A stretch of DNA of 22,691 nt from JTS-RE9 sp964649195 (GCA_964649195.1 CAZYPK010000079.1:1-22691); one strand, 5' to 3'. Positions 8,177-17,957 are shown, counted from the stretch's first letter. Made by a program: numbers and translations. The notes: generated by a model not told the origin, from the letters alone.

Positions 8177-8194
8177 CGTTCGCTTTGGCGAACG
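8177..8194. repeat. 18-bp palindrome CGTTCGC-TTTG-GCGAACG
   Basis: Second member of the dispersed 18-bp palindrome family (others at 6454 and 13119), upstream of mltA. Confidence 0.6.
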
Positions 8195-8205
8195 GCTATT
8201 GACCT

Positions 8206-8324
8206 TCACTTTAGTAAAAGCCCCAAGCCCAAGGGTGAGGTCCGCCGAACCCTTGGGGTATCGAGCCGGAATACCCCGACGGCTCGCGGACTCGCCATCG
8301 GGCTTGAGGCTTTTCTTAAAGTGA
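8206..8324. repeat. 119-bp element with terminal inverted repeats and nested hairpins
   Basis: The 25-bp ends (8206-8230 and 8300-8324) are inverted copies with 22 matches. Inside, CCCAAGGG pairs with CCCTTGGG (8228-8235 and 8250-8257), and GGGGTAT/ATACCCC and CGAGCCG/CGGCTCG form competing stems. It lies 29 bases beyond the stop of the pyrophosphatase gene and about 105 bases upstream of mltA. It may end the pyrophosphatase transcript or be a MITE-like insertion; no coding capacity is seen. Confidence 0.65.
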
Positions 8325-8353
8325 CATCAATAAATCATTGAAACCGCCGCGCT

Positions 8354-10954
<2,601 letters not shown>

Positions 10955-11030
10955 ACACATGTCTCCGGAGAGGGCGGCACCGGGTTGTACCCGTTTGGAA
11001 AAATGCAAGAACCGACAACGCGCGACTTTA

Positions 11031-11141
11031 AATAAAACCATGAAATCAGGAAAGCATGAAATCAGGAAACCGGGCGGGATCATACGGAATGGATGATCTG
11101 CATTTCATGTTTTCCTGCTTTCCTGGTTTCGTGGTGTTATT
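11031..11141. repeat. Hairpin of octamer-like repeats upstream of hppA
   Basis: Arms 11031-11055 and 11117-11141 are inverted copies with 22 of 25 matches. Within the left side, the 16-mer CATGAAATCAGGAAAG is repeated with its last base changed, and words of about eight bases follow one another (GAAATCAG, GAAAGCAT, GAAATCAG). It occupies the gap between the S21 gene and hppA. The rest of 10955-11295 holds the S21 terminator and no gene. Confidence 0.7.
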
Positions 11142-11233
11142 TAGTGTAGAGGAAAATGTTGGAACCGGCATCAAGCCCCGACAAGATAATTGATCCATCG
11201 GATATTAACGGGCATCACCGCAGAAAATATGAC

Positions 11234-11275
11234 AAAACCGCCGCTGGCATTCTTCTGCAAGAACACCCGCGGCGG
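11234..11275 (-). terminator. Intrinsic terminator of the S21 gene
   Basis: On the minus strand, CCGCCGC ... GCGGCGG (11275-11238) encloses a second stem GGTGTTCTT/AAGAATGCC, paired with G-U wobbles around a four-base loop, and is followed by TTTTGTC. It starts about 20 bases after the S21 stop. Confidence 0.75.
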
Positions 11276-11295
11276 AAATCTCATGAGGGAGCGGA

Positions 11296-11577
11296 TCAGT
11301 AGCGCTCGCGGTTGCCGCCGGGACCACCGGGGCCGCGCTCGTTGCGTTCGCCGTCACGGCCGGTGCCGCGCTTGCCGCCGGGACCCATCATGCCCGCAGG
11401 CATGGTGGCCCGCTTGAACGACTTGCGGGCCGAGCGACGGGCACGCTCGCTGGGCTTCTCGTAATAAGCCTGACGCTTCACATCCTTGGTCAGTCCTTCC
11501 TTTTCGCACATCTTCTTGAAGCGACGCATCATCTGCTCGGCGCTCTCACCGGCTCGGGCTTTGATTCGAATGGCCAT
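11296..11577 (-). CDS. rpsU: Small ribosomal subunit protein S21 with RGG-like tail
   Basis: A protein of 93 residues. S21 binds the 30S platform near the 3' end of 16S rRNA and helps mRNA binding. The S21 core is clear: AEQMMRRFKKMCEKEGLTKD followed by RQAYYEKPSERARRSARKSF. Most bacterial S21 proteins end near residue 60-70. Here a basic Gly/Arg-rich tail follows (about residues 65-93, with GPGGKRG, GERNERG and GPGGPGGNRER), suggesting extra RNA contact; that is inference. AGGAG lies five bases before ATG 11577. The gene stands alone with its own promoter and terminator. Confidence 0.92.
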   Translation of the reverse strand: MAIRIKARAGESAEQMMRRFKKMCEKEGLTKDVKRQAYYEKPSERARRSARKSFKRATMPAGMMGPGGKRGTGRDGERNERGPGGPGGNRERY

Positions 11578-11614
11578 GGGGACTCCTGAAACGGTCTGGG
11601 GGGTTGAGCCAAGC

Positions 11615-11643
11615 ATTATCACAAACTCCCGACAACAAGGCAA
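11615..11643 (-). promoter_or_regulatory. Putative sigma-70-type promoter of rpsU
   Basis: Minus strand TTGCCT (11643-11638), 17 bases, GATAAT (11620-11615). The -10 matches 5/6, the -35 matches 4/6. The start would be about 30 bases before ATG 11577. Confidence 0.5.
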
Positions 11644-11680
11644 ATCGGCGTTTTCAAGCCCGGTGGGGAAAGAGGTCAGG

Positions 11681-11775
11681 GAACAGGAGACAGGAGACAG
11701 TGTCATAGCCGCAGCGTCCTCGCTGCGCGTCTGTGGAACAGGAGACAGGAGACAGGACGCGCAGCGAGGACGCTG
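11681..11775. repeat. Composite repeat: heptamer direct repeats plus 20-bp inverted repeat
   Basis: GAACAGGAGACAGGAGACAG occurs at 11681-11700 and again at 11736-11755; each contains the heptamer ACAGGAG twice. Between and after them, 11712-11731 and 11756-11775 are perfect 20-bp inverted copies. The left inverted unit (11706-11731) is the same family as 6826-6851. It lies in the 461-base gap 11578-12038, which otherwise holds the rpsU promoter and the hairpin at 11918-12028 and no gene. Confidence 0.75.
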
Positions 11776-11917
11776 TGGACTTCCCCACTCCCGGTGGGCG
11801 CGGCGAAGTGATTACTACTCCGGGCACTAAACATTGAACACAACAGAACTCGCGTCGCCCTTGGTTTTCAGCGTTATTTGAGCGGTCTGATGTTCAACAT
11901 ATAGCGCCCTCCTTAGT

Positions 11918-12028
11918 AATGCTTATTACTTATTGGTTATTTCGGAGCGCGAGCGACGGGTGCAGTTGCCTGCGTCTCGCGCCTTCCTCAAATAAGAAAT
12001 AAGCAATCATCAATAAGAAATAAGCATT
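11918..12028. repeat. Heptamer-built hairpin downstream of the Rrf2 gene
   Basis: 11918-11935 and 12011-12028 are inverted copies with 17 of 18 matches. The right side is five consecutive seven-base words (AATAAGA, AATAAGC, AATCATC, AATAAGA, AATAAGC, 11991-12025). The left side has AATGCTT, ATTACTT, ATTGGTT. An inner GC stem (GCGCGAG / CTCGCGC) lies in the middle. It ends 10 bases from the Rrf2 stop codon. Confidence 0.7.
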
Positions 12029-12038
12029 CGCCTTCGCC

Positions 12039-12500
12039 TTAACGGGCGATGCCGCCTTCTTCGATGGTGGCGAGCACCGGTTTTTCGTGGTTGCCGTTCA
12101 TTCCTTCGGCCAGTTCGGAAACGGTGGTGCGGTCCAGTTCGTGGCGCATGGAGTGAGCGACGCGGTTGCAGGCCTTGCGAAGCTGATCGATCGGATTCGA
12201 CAGGCCGTTGCCATCGCTTTCGACGGGCAGTTCGGGTTCGATGGGGCCTTCGACCGCTTCGACGATCTGGAGCAGGGTCACATCGTGCGGCTCGCTTTCG
12301 AGGTAGTAGCCGCCGCTGCGTCCGAGGTGGCTGTTGATCACGCCGCGACGTGCCAGGGCCTGAAGCACCTTGAGCGCCGAGTCGGTGGGGATGTGCAGAT
12401 AGTCCGCCACATGCCGGGCCTGGATGTGGCCATCGCCGCGACGGGTGGAAAGATACGCGACGGCCAGGGCCGCCAGGGTTGCTGTCTTGCTGAGTTTCAT
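12039..12500 (-). CDS. Rrf2-family transcriptional regulator
   Basis: A protein of 153 residues. The N-terminal winged helix is typical of Rrf2: MKLSKTATLAALAVAYL, then IQARHVADYLHIPTDSALKVLQ, then the wing LGRSGGYYL (about residues 60-68), then VTLLQIVEAVEGP. Fe-S sensing members such as IscR and NsrR carry three clustered Cys after this region; here only one Cys is present (KACNR), so cluster binding by the usual ligands is unlikely. The ligand or signal is unknown. AAGGAGG lies five bases before ATG 12500; an in-frame ATG at 12515 would overlap that site. An Fe-S carrier gene lies on the same strand upstream, one gene away, which hints at but does not prove a link. Confidence 0.9.
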   Translation of the reverse strand: MKLSKTATLAALAVAYLSTRRGDGHIQARHVADYLHIPTDSALKVLQALARRGVINSHLGRSGGYYLESEPHDVTLLQIVEAVEGPIEPELPVESDGNGLSNPIDQLRKACNRVAHSMRHELDRTTVSELAEGMNGNHEKPVLATIEEGGIAR

Positions 12501-12665
12501 GTCTGCCTCCTTCAACCGGCACGAACGACTGGCCGCGGGTTTGCGGAACCGGGCGATTCATGAATTGAAATCGGCCTGATTCAGGAGCGAGTGAAGTGAG
12601 TTTGAAGGAATAAGGTGAAAGCCGTTCCGTGTAACTGAAATGCGGACGTTGATGTACGGGGCGCT

Positions 12666-13055
12666 CTAGGCACGGGAGCTTGAAGTTCCCGTGCCTGAGC
12701 GCACCAGAATGGCGAGTGTCGATAGTCCCGCACCCACATACGCAAACGCATACGAAAAATCATGCCCCGACCAGATCAGTTCCCACATCGAAGCATCTGT
12801 GGTGGGCATGCCTTTGTCCGCGAACACTGCAATGGCCTGGACCGCCAGGATGGTTCCCTGCGCGATGGCGATCAGGCAGCCGATGGCTGCGACAGCCGCC
12901 AGCGTGCCTCGCGTTCGATGAAAATAAAGCACGAGCAGATTCATCGCTCCGATGCCCGCGCCCAGTCCTGCCCAGCACAGATCGAGCTTGAGATATTGGA
13001 ACAGACCCGTCGCAACGAGCAGGGCACTGAGAAAATAAGCGACCGGCGTGAGCAT
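12666..13055 (-). CDS. Hypothetical membrane protein
   Basis: A protein of about 129 residues with four hydrophobic segments: TPVAYFLSALLVATGLFQYL, WAGLGAGIGAMNLLVLYF, LAAVAAIGCLIAIAQGTILA and FAYVGAGLSTLAILV. The family is not recognised. ATG 13055 is chosen because the frame upstream (to 13175) runs through a palindromic repeat and the erpA terminator, although no clear Shine-Dalgarno is seen. The last residues (RSGTGTSSSRA) are encoded by a hairpin repeat, so the C-terminus may have been altered by that element. Confidence 0.55.
   Translation of the reverse strand: MLTPVAYFLSALLVATGLFQYLKLDLCWAGLGAGIGAMNLLVLYFHRTRGTLAAVAAIGCLIAIAQGTILAVQAIAVFADKGMPTTDASMWELIWSGHDFSYAFAYVGAGLSTLAILVRSGTGTSSSRA
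12668..12696. repeat. Hairpin AGGCACGGGAGC / GTTCCCGTGCCT
   Basis: Twelve-base arms with one mismatch around TTGAA. It covers the final codons of the membrane-protein gene. A longer perfect relative lies at 18043-18079. Confidence 0.7.
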
Positions 13056-13118
13056 GGGGACATGATAGATGATGTGAAACGAGCCGCGATGTAACACGTC
13101 CAAGGCCGGCGCATTTAG

Positions 13119-13138
13119 CCGTTCGCCTTGGCGAACGG
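13119..13138. repeat. 20-bp palindrome CCGTTCGCC-TT-GGCGAACGG
   Basis: Third member of the dispersed palindrome family also at 6454 and 8177. It sits between the erpA terminator and the downstream membrane-protein gene. Confidence 0.65.
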
Positions 13139-13164
13139 AGTCAACGGGGATGATCGTGTCCATG

Positions 13165-13193
13165 AAAAAACCCACTCGGTTGGAGCGGGTTTT
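13165..13193 (-). terminator. Intrinsic terminator of the erpA-like gene
   Basis: Minus strand: CCCGCT (13189-13184), seven-base loop, AGTGGG (13176-13171), then TTTTTT. All six stem positions pair, one as G-U. It lies about 36 bases after the erpA stop. Flanking A and T runs could extend the stem. Confidence 0.75.
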
Positions 13194-13215
13194 GGAGATT
13201 TTATTTTTCGGCGCG

Positions 13216-13231
13216 AAGCCGCAGGCGGCTT
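13216..13231. repeat. Palindrome AAGCCGC-AG-GCGGCTT over the erpA stop codon
   Basis: Same family as 1974, 15271 and 21302. Its last two bases lie in the TAA stop of the erpA-like gene (minus strand 13232-13230). Confidence 0.6.
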
Positions 13232-13574
13232 ACGCGCTGAACGATGAGCCGCAGCCGCACGAACTGGTGGCGTTGGGGTTGCTGAACACGAAGCCGCGTC
13301 CCATGACTTCATCGCGGAAGTCGATGGTGGTGCCGTTGAGGTAGAGATAGCTCTTCTGATCGCAGACGACGGTGACGCCGTGCTGATCGAACTTTTCAAA
13401 AGACTCATCATCGGTCTCGGTGAGATCGAGGATGTAGGAGAAGCCGGAGCAGCCGCCGCCCTTGACGCCCACGCGAAGGCGGACCTTCGACGGATCGAGG
13501 GCGTTCTCGGATGCCTGTGCATCAATGATGGACTTGATTTCCCTGGCGGCGGTTTCGGTCAGCAGGATGGCCAT
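13230..13574 (-). CDS. erpA: A-type Fe-S cluster carrier (ErpA/IscA/HesB family)
   Basis: A protein of 114 residues. A-type carriers accept Fe-S clusters from the scaffold and pass them to target enzymes. The three conserved ligands are present: Cys in KGGGCSGFSY and the pair in SSCGCGSSF close to the C-terminus. The spacing fits the family, and length is normal. Assignment to ErpA rather than IscA or SufA is uncertain because no isc or suf operon is nearby. GGGAG lies eight bases before ATG 13574. The gene has its own likely promoter and a terminator, so it is probably transcribed alone. Confidence 0.93.
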   Translation of the reverse strand: MAILLTETAAREIKSIIDAQASENALDPSKVRLRVGVKGGGCSGFSYILDLTETDDESFEKFDQHGVTVVCDQKSYLYLNGTTIDFRDEVMGRGFVFSNPNATSSCGCGSSFSA

Positions 13575-13625
13575 TGCGTAGCTCCCAAAAGGGGGTTGGT
13601 GGTGATGATGTCAATCGTCGAAACC

Positions 13626-13655
13626 ATGATAGGCGGGAAGGGGGTCACTATTCAA
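13626..13655 (-). promoter_or_regulatory. Putative promoter of the erpA-like gene
   Basis: Minus strand TTGAAT (13655-13650), 18 bases, TATCAT (13631-13626). The -10 matches 5/6 and the -35 matches 4/6. The leader would be about 45 bases. Confidence 0.4.
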
Positions 13656-13691
13656 CTGGGCGGCATGGAATCACGGAAATCAACTCACGCC

Positions 13692-15194
13692 TCACCGCAA
13701 AAGCGCCTCATACCTCGCATACTCCGCATCAAACCGCGCCTTGCCCGTGGGCAGGTACGTTTCAAGATCAAACGAGTTGCGAACGATCCGCCTCAGTTCC
13801 GCGAGGTTTTTGATTTCACCTTTGCCCATCGCCTGCACGAGCACATTGCCGATCGCCGTGGCTTCGTAAGGCCCGACGATGACAGGCAAGCCGCAGGCGT
13901 CGGCGGTCATCTGATTGAGCAGCTTGTTCTGCCCGCCGCCGCCGACGATGTGCAGCACTTCGAACTTCCAGCCCAGCAGGCTTTCGAGCAGCGCCATCGT
14001 TCTGCGATACGCCATCGCCAGACTTTCCAGGCAGCAGCGCACGAATTGCCCGGGGGTCTCAGGCAACGGCTGGCCTGTGGCTGCTGCGAACTCGGCGATC
14101 TTGCGCGGCATGTCGCCCGGCGCGACGAACGGCTCGTGATCCGGATTCACCAGCGTTCGCATCGGCTGAGCTTCCGCGGCGAGTTTCGTGAGCTGCGCGT
14201 AATCCATCACTTGGCCTCGCTTCTCAAAATCGCGGCGGCATTCCTGCACCAGCCAGAGGCCGGCGATGTTTTTGAGGAAGCGAATCTTGTTCTCCACGCC
14301 GCGCTCGTGCGTGATGCTTGCTGCGCAGGCCGCATCGGTGATCATCGGCGCATCAAGCTCGGCGCCCATCAGCGACCAGGTGCCGCTGGATAGGTACGCC
14401 CATCGCGGCGTCGAACTCACATCCACCGGCACCGCAGCGACGGCCGCCGCCGTGTCATGCGTGCCCGGCGCGATCACCTGCACATCAGCAAGGCCCGGCT
14501 GCGCCAGGTCATCAACAATCGCCTTGCGCAGCTTGCCGATCACGCTGCCGGCGGGAATCGTGTCGCCCAGAAAATGCGTGGGAATGTCGAGTTTTCCAAG
14601 CAGATCCGTGGCCCATTTGCCGGTGCGGGGATCGATCATCTGCGTGGTGGAGATGTCCGTCGCTTCGCGCGTGATCCGGCCGGTGAACCAGTAGTGGAAA
14701 AGATCGGGCACCATGACCAGATCGGTGGCGAGATCGAAAAGGCCCGGCTCGCGCCGCTGCTGGGCGACGATCTGATAGAGCGAATTGAGATACATGAACT
14801 GGATGCCGGTGGCATCGTAGATCGTCTTCCTGCCGAGCTTGTCGATGACCGAGTGATAGGCCGCCAGATGTTTTTCATCGCGGTAGCAGTAAGGCATGGA
14901 AAGCGCCTGCCCGCTCCTGCCCAGCAGCGCGTAATCGACGCCCCACGTGTCACAGCCGAGGCTGACGATGTTGATGTTCCGTTCTTTGGCGACGCTTGCG
15001 CCTTTGCCGACGCCTTGCAGCATCTGGGCCCAGAGTTCGGTGAGATTCCAGTGCAGACCGCTGGGCAGTTTGACAGGCAGATGACGAAAGCGATGAAGCT
15101 CTTCGATGGCGACTTTGCCGTCGTCGAGCGTGGCGAGCATGGCGCGGCCGGACTCGGCGCCGAGGTCGAGGGCGAGGTAGCCTTGGGTGGACAT
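13692..15194 (-). CDS. rhaB: Rhamnulokinase
   Basis: A protein of 500 residues of the FGGY/ASKHA sugar kinase family. RhaB phosphorylates L-rhamnulose to L-rhamnulose 1-phosphate with ATP. The N-terminal phosphate loop is LALDLGAESGRAML. GCDTWGVDYALL, GTHDTAAAVAAVP and YLSSGTWSLMG are typical of rhamnulokinase. The adenosine motif VGGGGQNKLLNQMTADA lies near the C-terminus, followed by GPYEATAIGNVLVQAM. E. coli RhaB is 489 residues. No isomerase, aldolase, regulator or transporter for rhamnose is in the window, so the gene is separated from a pathway operon here. A related deoxy-sugar kinase (e.g. L-fuculokinase) is a less likely alternative. GGAG lies six bases before ATG 15194. Confidence 0.9.
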   Translation of the reverse strand: MSTQGYLALDLGAESGRAMLATLDDGKVAIEELHRFRHLPVKLPSGLHWNLTELWAQMLQGVGKGASVAKERNINIVSLGCDTWGVDYALLGRSGQALSMPYCYRDEKHLAAYHSVIDKLGRKTIYDATGIQFMYLNSLYQIVAQQRREPGLFDLATDLVMVPDLFHYWFTGRITREATDISTTQMIDPRTGKWATDLLGKLDIPTHFLGDTIPAGSVIGKLRKAIVDDLAQPGLADVQVIAPGTHDTAAAVAAVPVDVSSTPRWAYLSSGTWSLMGAELDAPMITDAACAASITHERGVENKIRFLKNIAGLWLVQECRRDFEKRGQVMDYAQLTKLAAEAQPMRTLVNPDHEPFVAPGDMPRKIAEFAAATGQPLPETPGQFVRCCLESLAMAYRRTMALLESLLGWKFEVLHIVGGGGQNKLLNQMTADACGLPVIVGPYEATAIGNVLVQAMGKGEIKNLAELRRIVRNSFDLETYLPTGKARFDAEYARYEALLR

Positions 15195-15270
15195 GGGAAC
15201 TCCGTCGAATTCAGGTGGATGAAGTCGGGGGAGTTTAATGGTTCGGAGAGAGGGTTGCGAGCGCGGCGCG

Positions 15271-15285
15271 AAGCCGCAGGCGGCT
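15271..15285. repeat. Palindrome AAGCCGC-AG-GCGGCT between rhaB and pgsA
   Basis: Copy of the family at 1974, 13216 and 21302. Preceded by GCGCG as at 13211. It lies 10 bases beyond the pgsA stop on the minus strand. Confidence 0.6.
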
Positions 15286-15295
15286 CTTGTGTCGG

Positions 15296-15958
15296 TCACT
15301 TTTTCATCGCCCGCATCTGTCTCATCGCTTGCGTCACATAAGGCGCGCCGCTCCAGACGCTCACGAGCACCGTGACATAGACCAGCACGTTGCGGGTGAT
15401 GGCCAGGGCGGTGCGGGCGCCGGTGTCCTGTGTGTGGGAGATGATCACGATCAGCACGAGCACGATGGGGATGACGATGGCCTGGAGCATCATCTTGGCC
15501 TTGCCCCAGATGTTGGCGCCGAACTTGACGCCCTTGGCTTCGAGTTCGCCGCGGATGCCGGTGACCAGCAGTTCGCGGGCAAGGATCAGGGCGACCATCC
15601 ACGGGTAGATGCCGCTGACCATGTTGCCTTTGAGGATGTGAAAGGCGAATTCCTGCGGCTCCTTCACCGCGATGGGATCGACAAAGCGCGGGCCGGCCAG
15701 GTAGATGAAGGCGCCCAGGATCAGCACCTTGTCGCAGAAGGGGTCCATGATGCGGCCGAACTGGCTCTCCACCTGCCACCTGCGGGCGAGATAGCCATCG
15801 AGATAATCGGTCGCCGCCGCGATGATGAAGATGACCGTCGCCGCCCAGATCGCCCAGTCAGGACCGGACGGGAAGCGATACCAGCCGAGGATGAGGAAGA
15901 AAACAAACGCCAGGATCAGACGGGAGACCGTGAGGAGGTTGGGAAGGGAACGATACAT
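15296..15958 (-). CDS. pgsA: CDP-diacylglycerol-glycerol-3-phosphate 3-phosphatidyltransferase
   Basis: A protein of 220 residues. PgsA makes phosphatidylglycerol phosphate from CDP-diacylglycerol and glycerol 3-phosphate at the inner membrane. The start MYRSLPNLLTVSRLILAF is typical. The CDP-alcohol phosphotransferase motif is complete: DYLDGYLAR, then FGRIMDPFCDK, giving all four conserved Asp with normal spacing. Several membrane helices follow. A hydrophilic segment after GAFIYLAGPRFVDP is somewhat longer than in short homologues. No strong Shine-Dalgarno is seen before ATG 15958. The gap to pckG upstream is 64 bases with no terminator, so co-transcription from the pckG promoter is possible. 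Confidence 0.93.
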   Translation of the reverse strand: MYRSLPNLLTVSRLILAFVFFLILGWYRFPSGPDWAIWAATVIFIIAAATDYLDGYLARRWQVESQFGRIMDPFCDKVLILGAFIYLAGPRFVDPIAVKEPQEFAFHILKGNMVSGIYPWMVALILARELLVTGIRGELEAKGVKFGANIWGKAKMMLQAIVIPIVLVLIVIISHTQDTGARTALAITRNVLVYVTVLVSVWSGAPYVTQAMRQMRAMKK

Positions 15959-16022
15959 GGAATACCGATGGAAAGACGAATGCTTTTGGAAACCATCCCG
16001 AAACGCTCAATGCCTGGGTTGT

Positions 16023-17957
16023 TCACTTGGCGGCTTCGAGTCGGTGGCGCAGGGCGTGGAGTTCGTACATGAGACCGCCGGGGAGTCTGGGGCCGAATTG
16101 GGCGTAGTGATCCTCGATGCCGGGGATGTCGCTGAGCCAGCCGTTGATGTCAACGCTCATCAGTTCGTTGTGATCGGTTTCGTTCATGTTCAGGCCGTTG
16201 AGGTCCAAGGCGCCCGGCGCGGGCATTTTGCCGATGGGGGTGTCGATGGCGTGGTCGGCGCCTTCGCATCGCTCGAAGACCCACTTGAGCACGCGGCTGT
16301 TTTCGCCGAAGCCTGGCCAGAGCCATTGGCCCTTTCGGTTTTTTCTGAACCAGTTGACGAAATAGATGCGTGGCATTTTGCCGAAGCCCTTGCCGCCGGC
16401 GGGTCCTGCGCCGCCGCGTTCGCCCATGCTGAGCCAGTGTTTCCAGTAGTCGCCCATGTTGTAGCCGCAGAAGGGGAGCATGGCCATGGGGTCGCGTCGA
16501 AGCTGACCGGTGGCGCCGGTGGCGGCGGCGGTGGTTTCGCTGCCCATGATGGAGCCGAGGAAGGTGCCGTGACGCCAGGAGAATGCTTCGAGGACGAGGG
16601 GCATGGTGGTGGCGCGGCGGCCGCCGAAGAGGATGGCGTCGATCGGCACGCCGCGCGGGTCCTCCCATTCGGGGGCGATGACGGGGCATTGGCCGGCGGG
16701 AGCGGTGAAGCGTGAATTGGCTTGCGCGGCCTTGCATTCGCTGTGGGGTGTCCAGTCGTGGCCGGTGGAGTCGATCAGGTGAGCGGGCTTTTCCCTGGTG
16801 AGGCCTTCCCACCAGACATCGCCATCGTCGGTGAGGGCGACGTTGGTGTAGATGCAGTTGGCGTGGAGGGTGGCCAGGGCGTTGGGGTTGGTGTCGGGTC
16901 CGGTGCCCGGTGCGACGCCGAAGAAGCCGGCTTCGGGGTTGATGGCGTGGAGGCGGCCATCCTCCGCAAATTTCATCCAGGCAATGTCATCGCCAACGGT
17001 TTCGACTTTCCAGCCGGGCAGGGTTGGCGTGAGCATGGCGAGGTTGGTTTTGCCGCAGGCGGAAGGGAAGGCGGCGGCGATGTATTTGACGACACCCTGC
17101 GGATCGGTGAGTTTGAGGATGAGCATGTGCTCGGCGAGCCAGCCTTGATCGCGTGCCAGGACGGAGGCGATGCGGAGAGCGAAGCATTTTTTGCCGAGGA
17201 GGGCGTTGCCGCCGTAGCCTGAGCCGTAGGACCAGATTTCGCGTGATTCGGGGAAGTGGACGATGTATCGGTTGGGCGGATCGCAGGGCCAGGGGATGTC
17301 GGGGCGGGAAGTAAGTTTCGAGTTTCGAGTTCCGAGTTCCGAGTTGAAGGCAAGGGAACCGGCATCGCTGTCTTTCAACTCGGAACTCGGAACTCGAAAC
17401 TCGGAACTTATTATTTTCAACGGGTAGCCGACGGAGTGCATGGCGGGGACGAAGAAGCCGTTGCCGAGGGTTTCGAGGACTTTGGCGCCGACGCGGGTCA
17501 TGATGTGCATGGAGCAGACGACGTAGGGTGAGTCGGTGAGTTGGACGCCGATGTGGGCGATGGGGCTGCCGACGGGTCCCATGGAGAAGGGGATGACGTA
17601 CATGGTTCGGCCGCGCATGCAGCCGTTGAAGAGGGCGTCGAGTTTTTCGTGCATCTGCCGCGGGTCGGTCCAGTTGTTGGTCGGGCCGGCGTCGTCCTTG
17701 CGGAGCGAGCAGATGAAGGTGCGGTCCTCGACGCGGGCGACATCGCGGGCATCGGAGCGGGCGAGGTAACTGTTGGGTCGTTTCTTTTCGTTGAGCTTGA
17801 TGAACGTGCCGGCCTCGACGAGCTTGGCGGCGAGGGTGTCGTACTCGGACTTGGAACCGTCGCACCAGCGGATATCGTCCGGCTGCGCCAGGTCCGCCAT
17901 CTTGCGGACCCAATCGAGCAGCTTGGTGTTGGTGGTCGGCGGCGCTGAATCAGTCAT
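16023..17957 (-). CDS. pckG: Phosphoenolpyruvate carboxykinase (GTP)
   Basis: A protein of 644 residues. It interconverts oxaloacetate plus GTP with PEP, GDP and CO2, the first committed step of gluconeogenesis, in the cytosol. The GTP-type signatures are intact: GSGYGGNALLGKKCFALRIAS, the P-loop with reactive Cys FPSACGKTNLAM, DDIAWMKF, FGGRRATTMPLV, and VNWFRK with WPGFGENSRVL. The protein is longer than the usual 600-620 residues because residues about 183-215 are encoded by a 99-bp hairpin inserted between GYPL and WPCDP, normally a short surface loop. The frame stays open and all catalytic motifs lie outside it, so the enzyme may still work. The start at 17957 gives MTDSAPPTTNTKLLDWV and has GGAG 12 bases upstream; a longer frame upstream has no family similarity. 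Confidence 0.95.
   Translation of the reverse strand: MTDSAPPTTNTKLLDWVRKMADLAQPDDIRWCDGSKSEYDTLAAKLVEAGTFIKLNEKKRPNSYLARSDARDVARVEDRTFICSLRKDDAGPTNNWTDPRQMHEKLDALFNGCMRGRTMYVIPFSMGPVGSPIAHIGVQLTDSPYVVCSMHIMTRVGAKVLETLGNGFFVPAMHSVGYPLKIISSEFRVPSSELKDSDAGSLAFNSELGTRNSKLTSRPDIPWPCDPPNRYIVHFPESREIWSYGSGYGGNALLGKKCFALRIASVLARDQGWLAEHMLILKLTDPQGVVKYIAAAFPSACGKTNLAMLTPTLPGWKVETVGDDIAWMKFAEDGRLHAINPEAGFFGVAPGTGPDTNPNALATLHANCIYTNVALTDDGDVWWEGLTREKPAHLIDSTGHDWTPHSECKAAQANSRFTAPAGQCPVIAPEWEDPRGVPIDAILFGGRRATTMPLVLEAFSWRHGTFLGSIMGSETTAAATGATGQLRRDPMAMLPFCGYNMGDYWKHWLSMGERGGAGPAGGKGFGKMPRIYFVNWFRKNRKGQWLWPGFGENSRVLKWVFERCEGADHAIDTPIGKMPAPGALDLNGLNMNETDHNELMSVDINGWLSDIPGIEDHYAQFGPRLPGGLMYELHALRHRLEAAK
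17312..17410. repeat. 99-bp heptamer hairpin inserted in frame in pckG
   Basis: Arms 17312-17348 and 17374-17410 are 37-bp inverted copies with one mismatch, around a 25-base loop. Each arm is a run of seven-base words (CGAGTTT, CGAGTTC on the plus strand; CGGAACT, CGAAACT on the other side). The length is exactly 33 codons. It is translated as Ser/Glu/Arg-rich sequence such as SSEFRVPSSEL and NSELGTRNSKL. Confidence 0.92.

Noticed and set aside
15195..15779. N-terminal extension of rhaB through pgsA
   Set aside because: It is the pgsA gene read in the wrong frame; rhamnulokinase begins at 15194 with a good ribosome site.
15287..16072. Plus-strand frame opposite pgsA
   Set aside because: His/Asp/Gln-rich translation without family signal; PgsA catalytic motif is complete on the minus strand.
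17312..17410. pckG as a broken gene
   Set aside because: The insert is a multiple of three without stops and both flanks align to one continuous enzyme.
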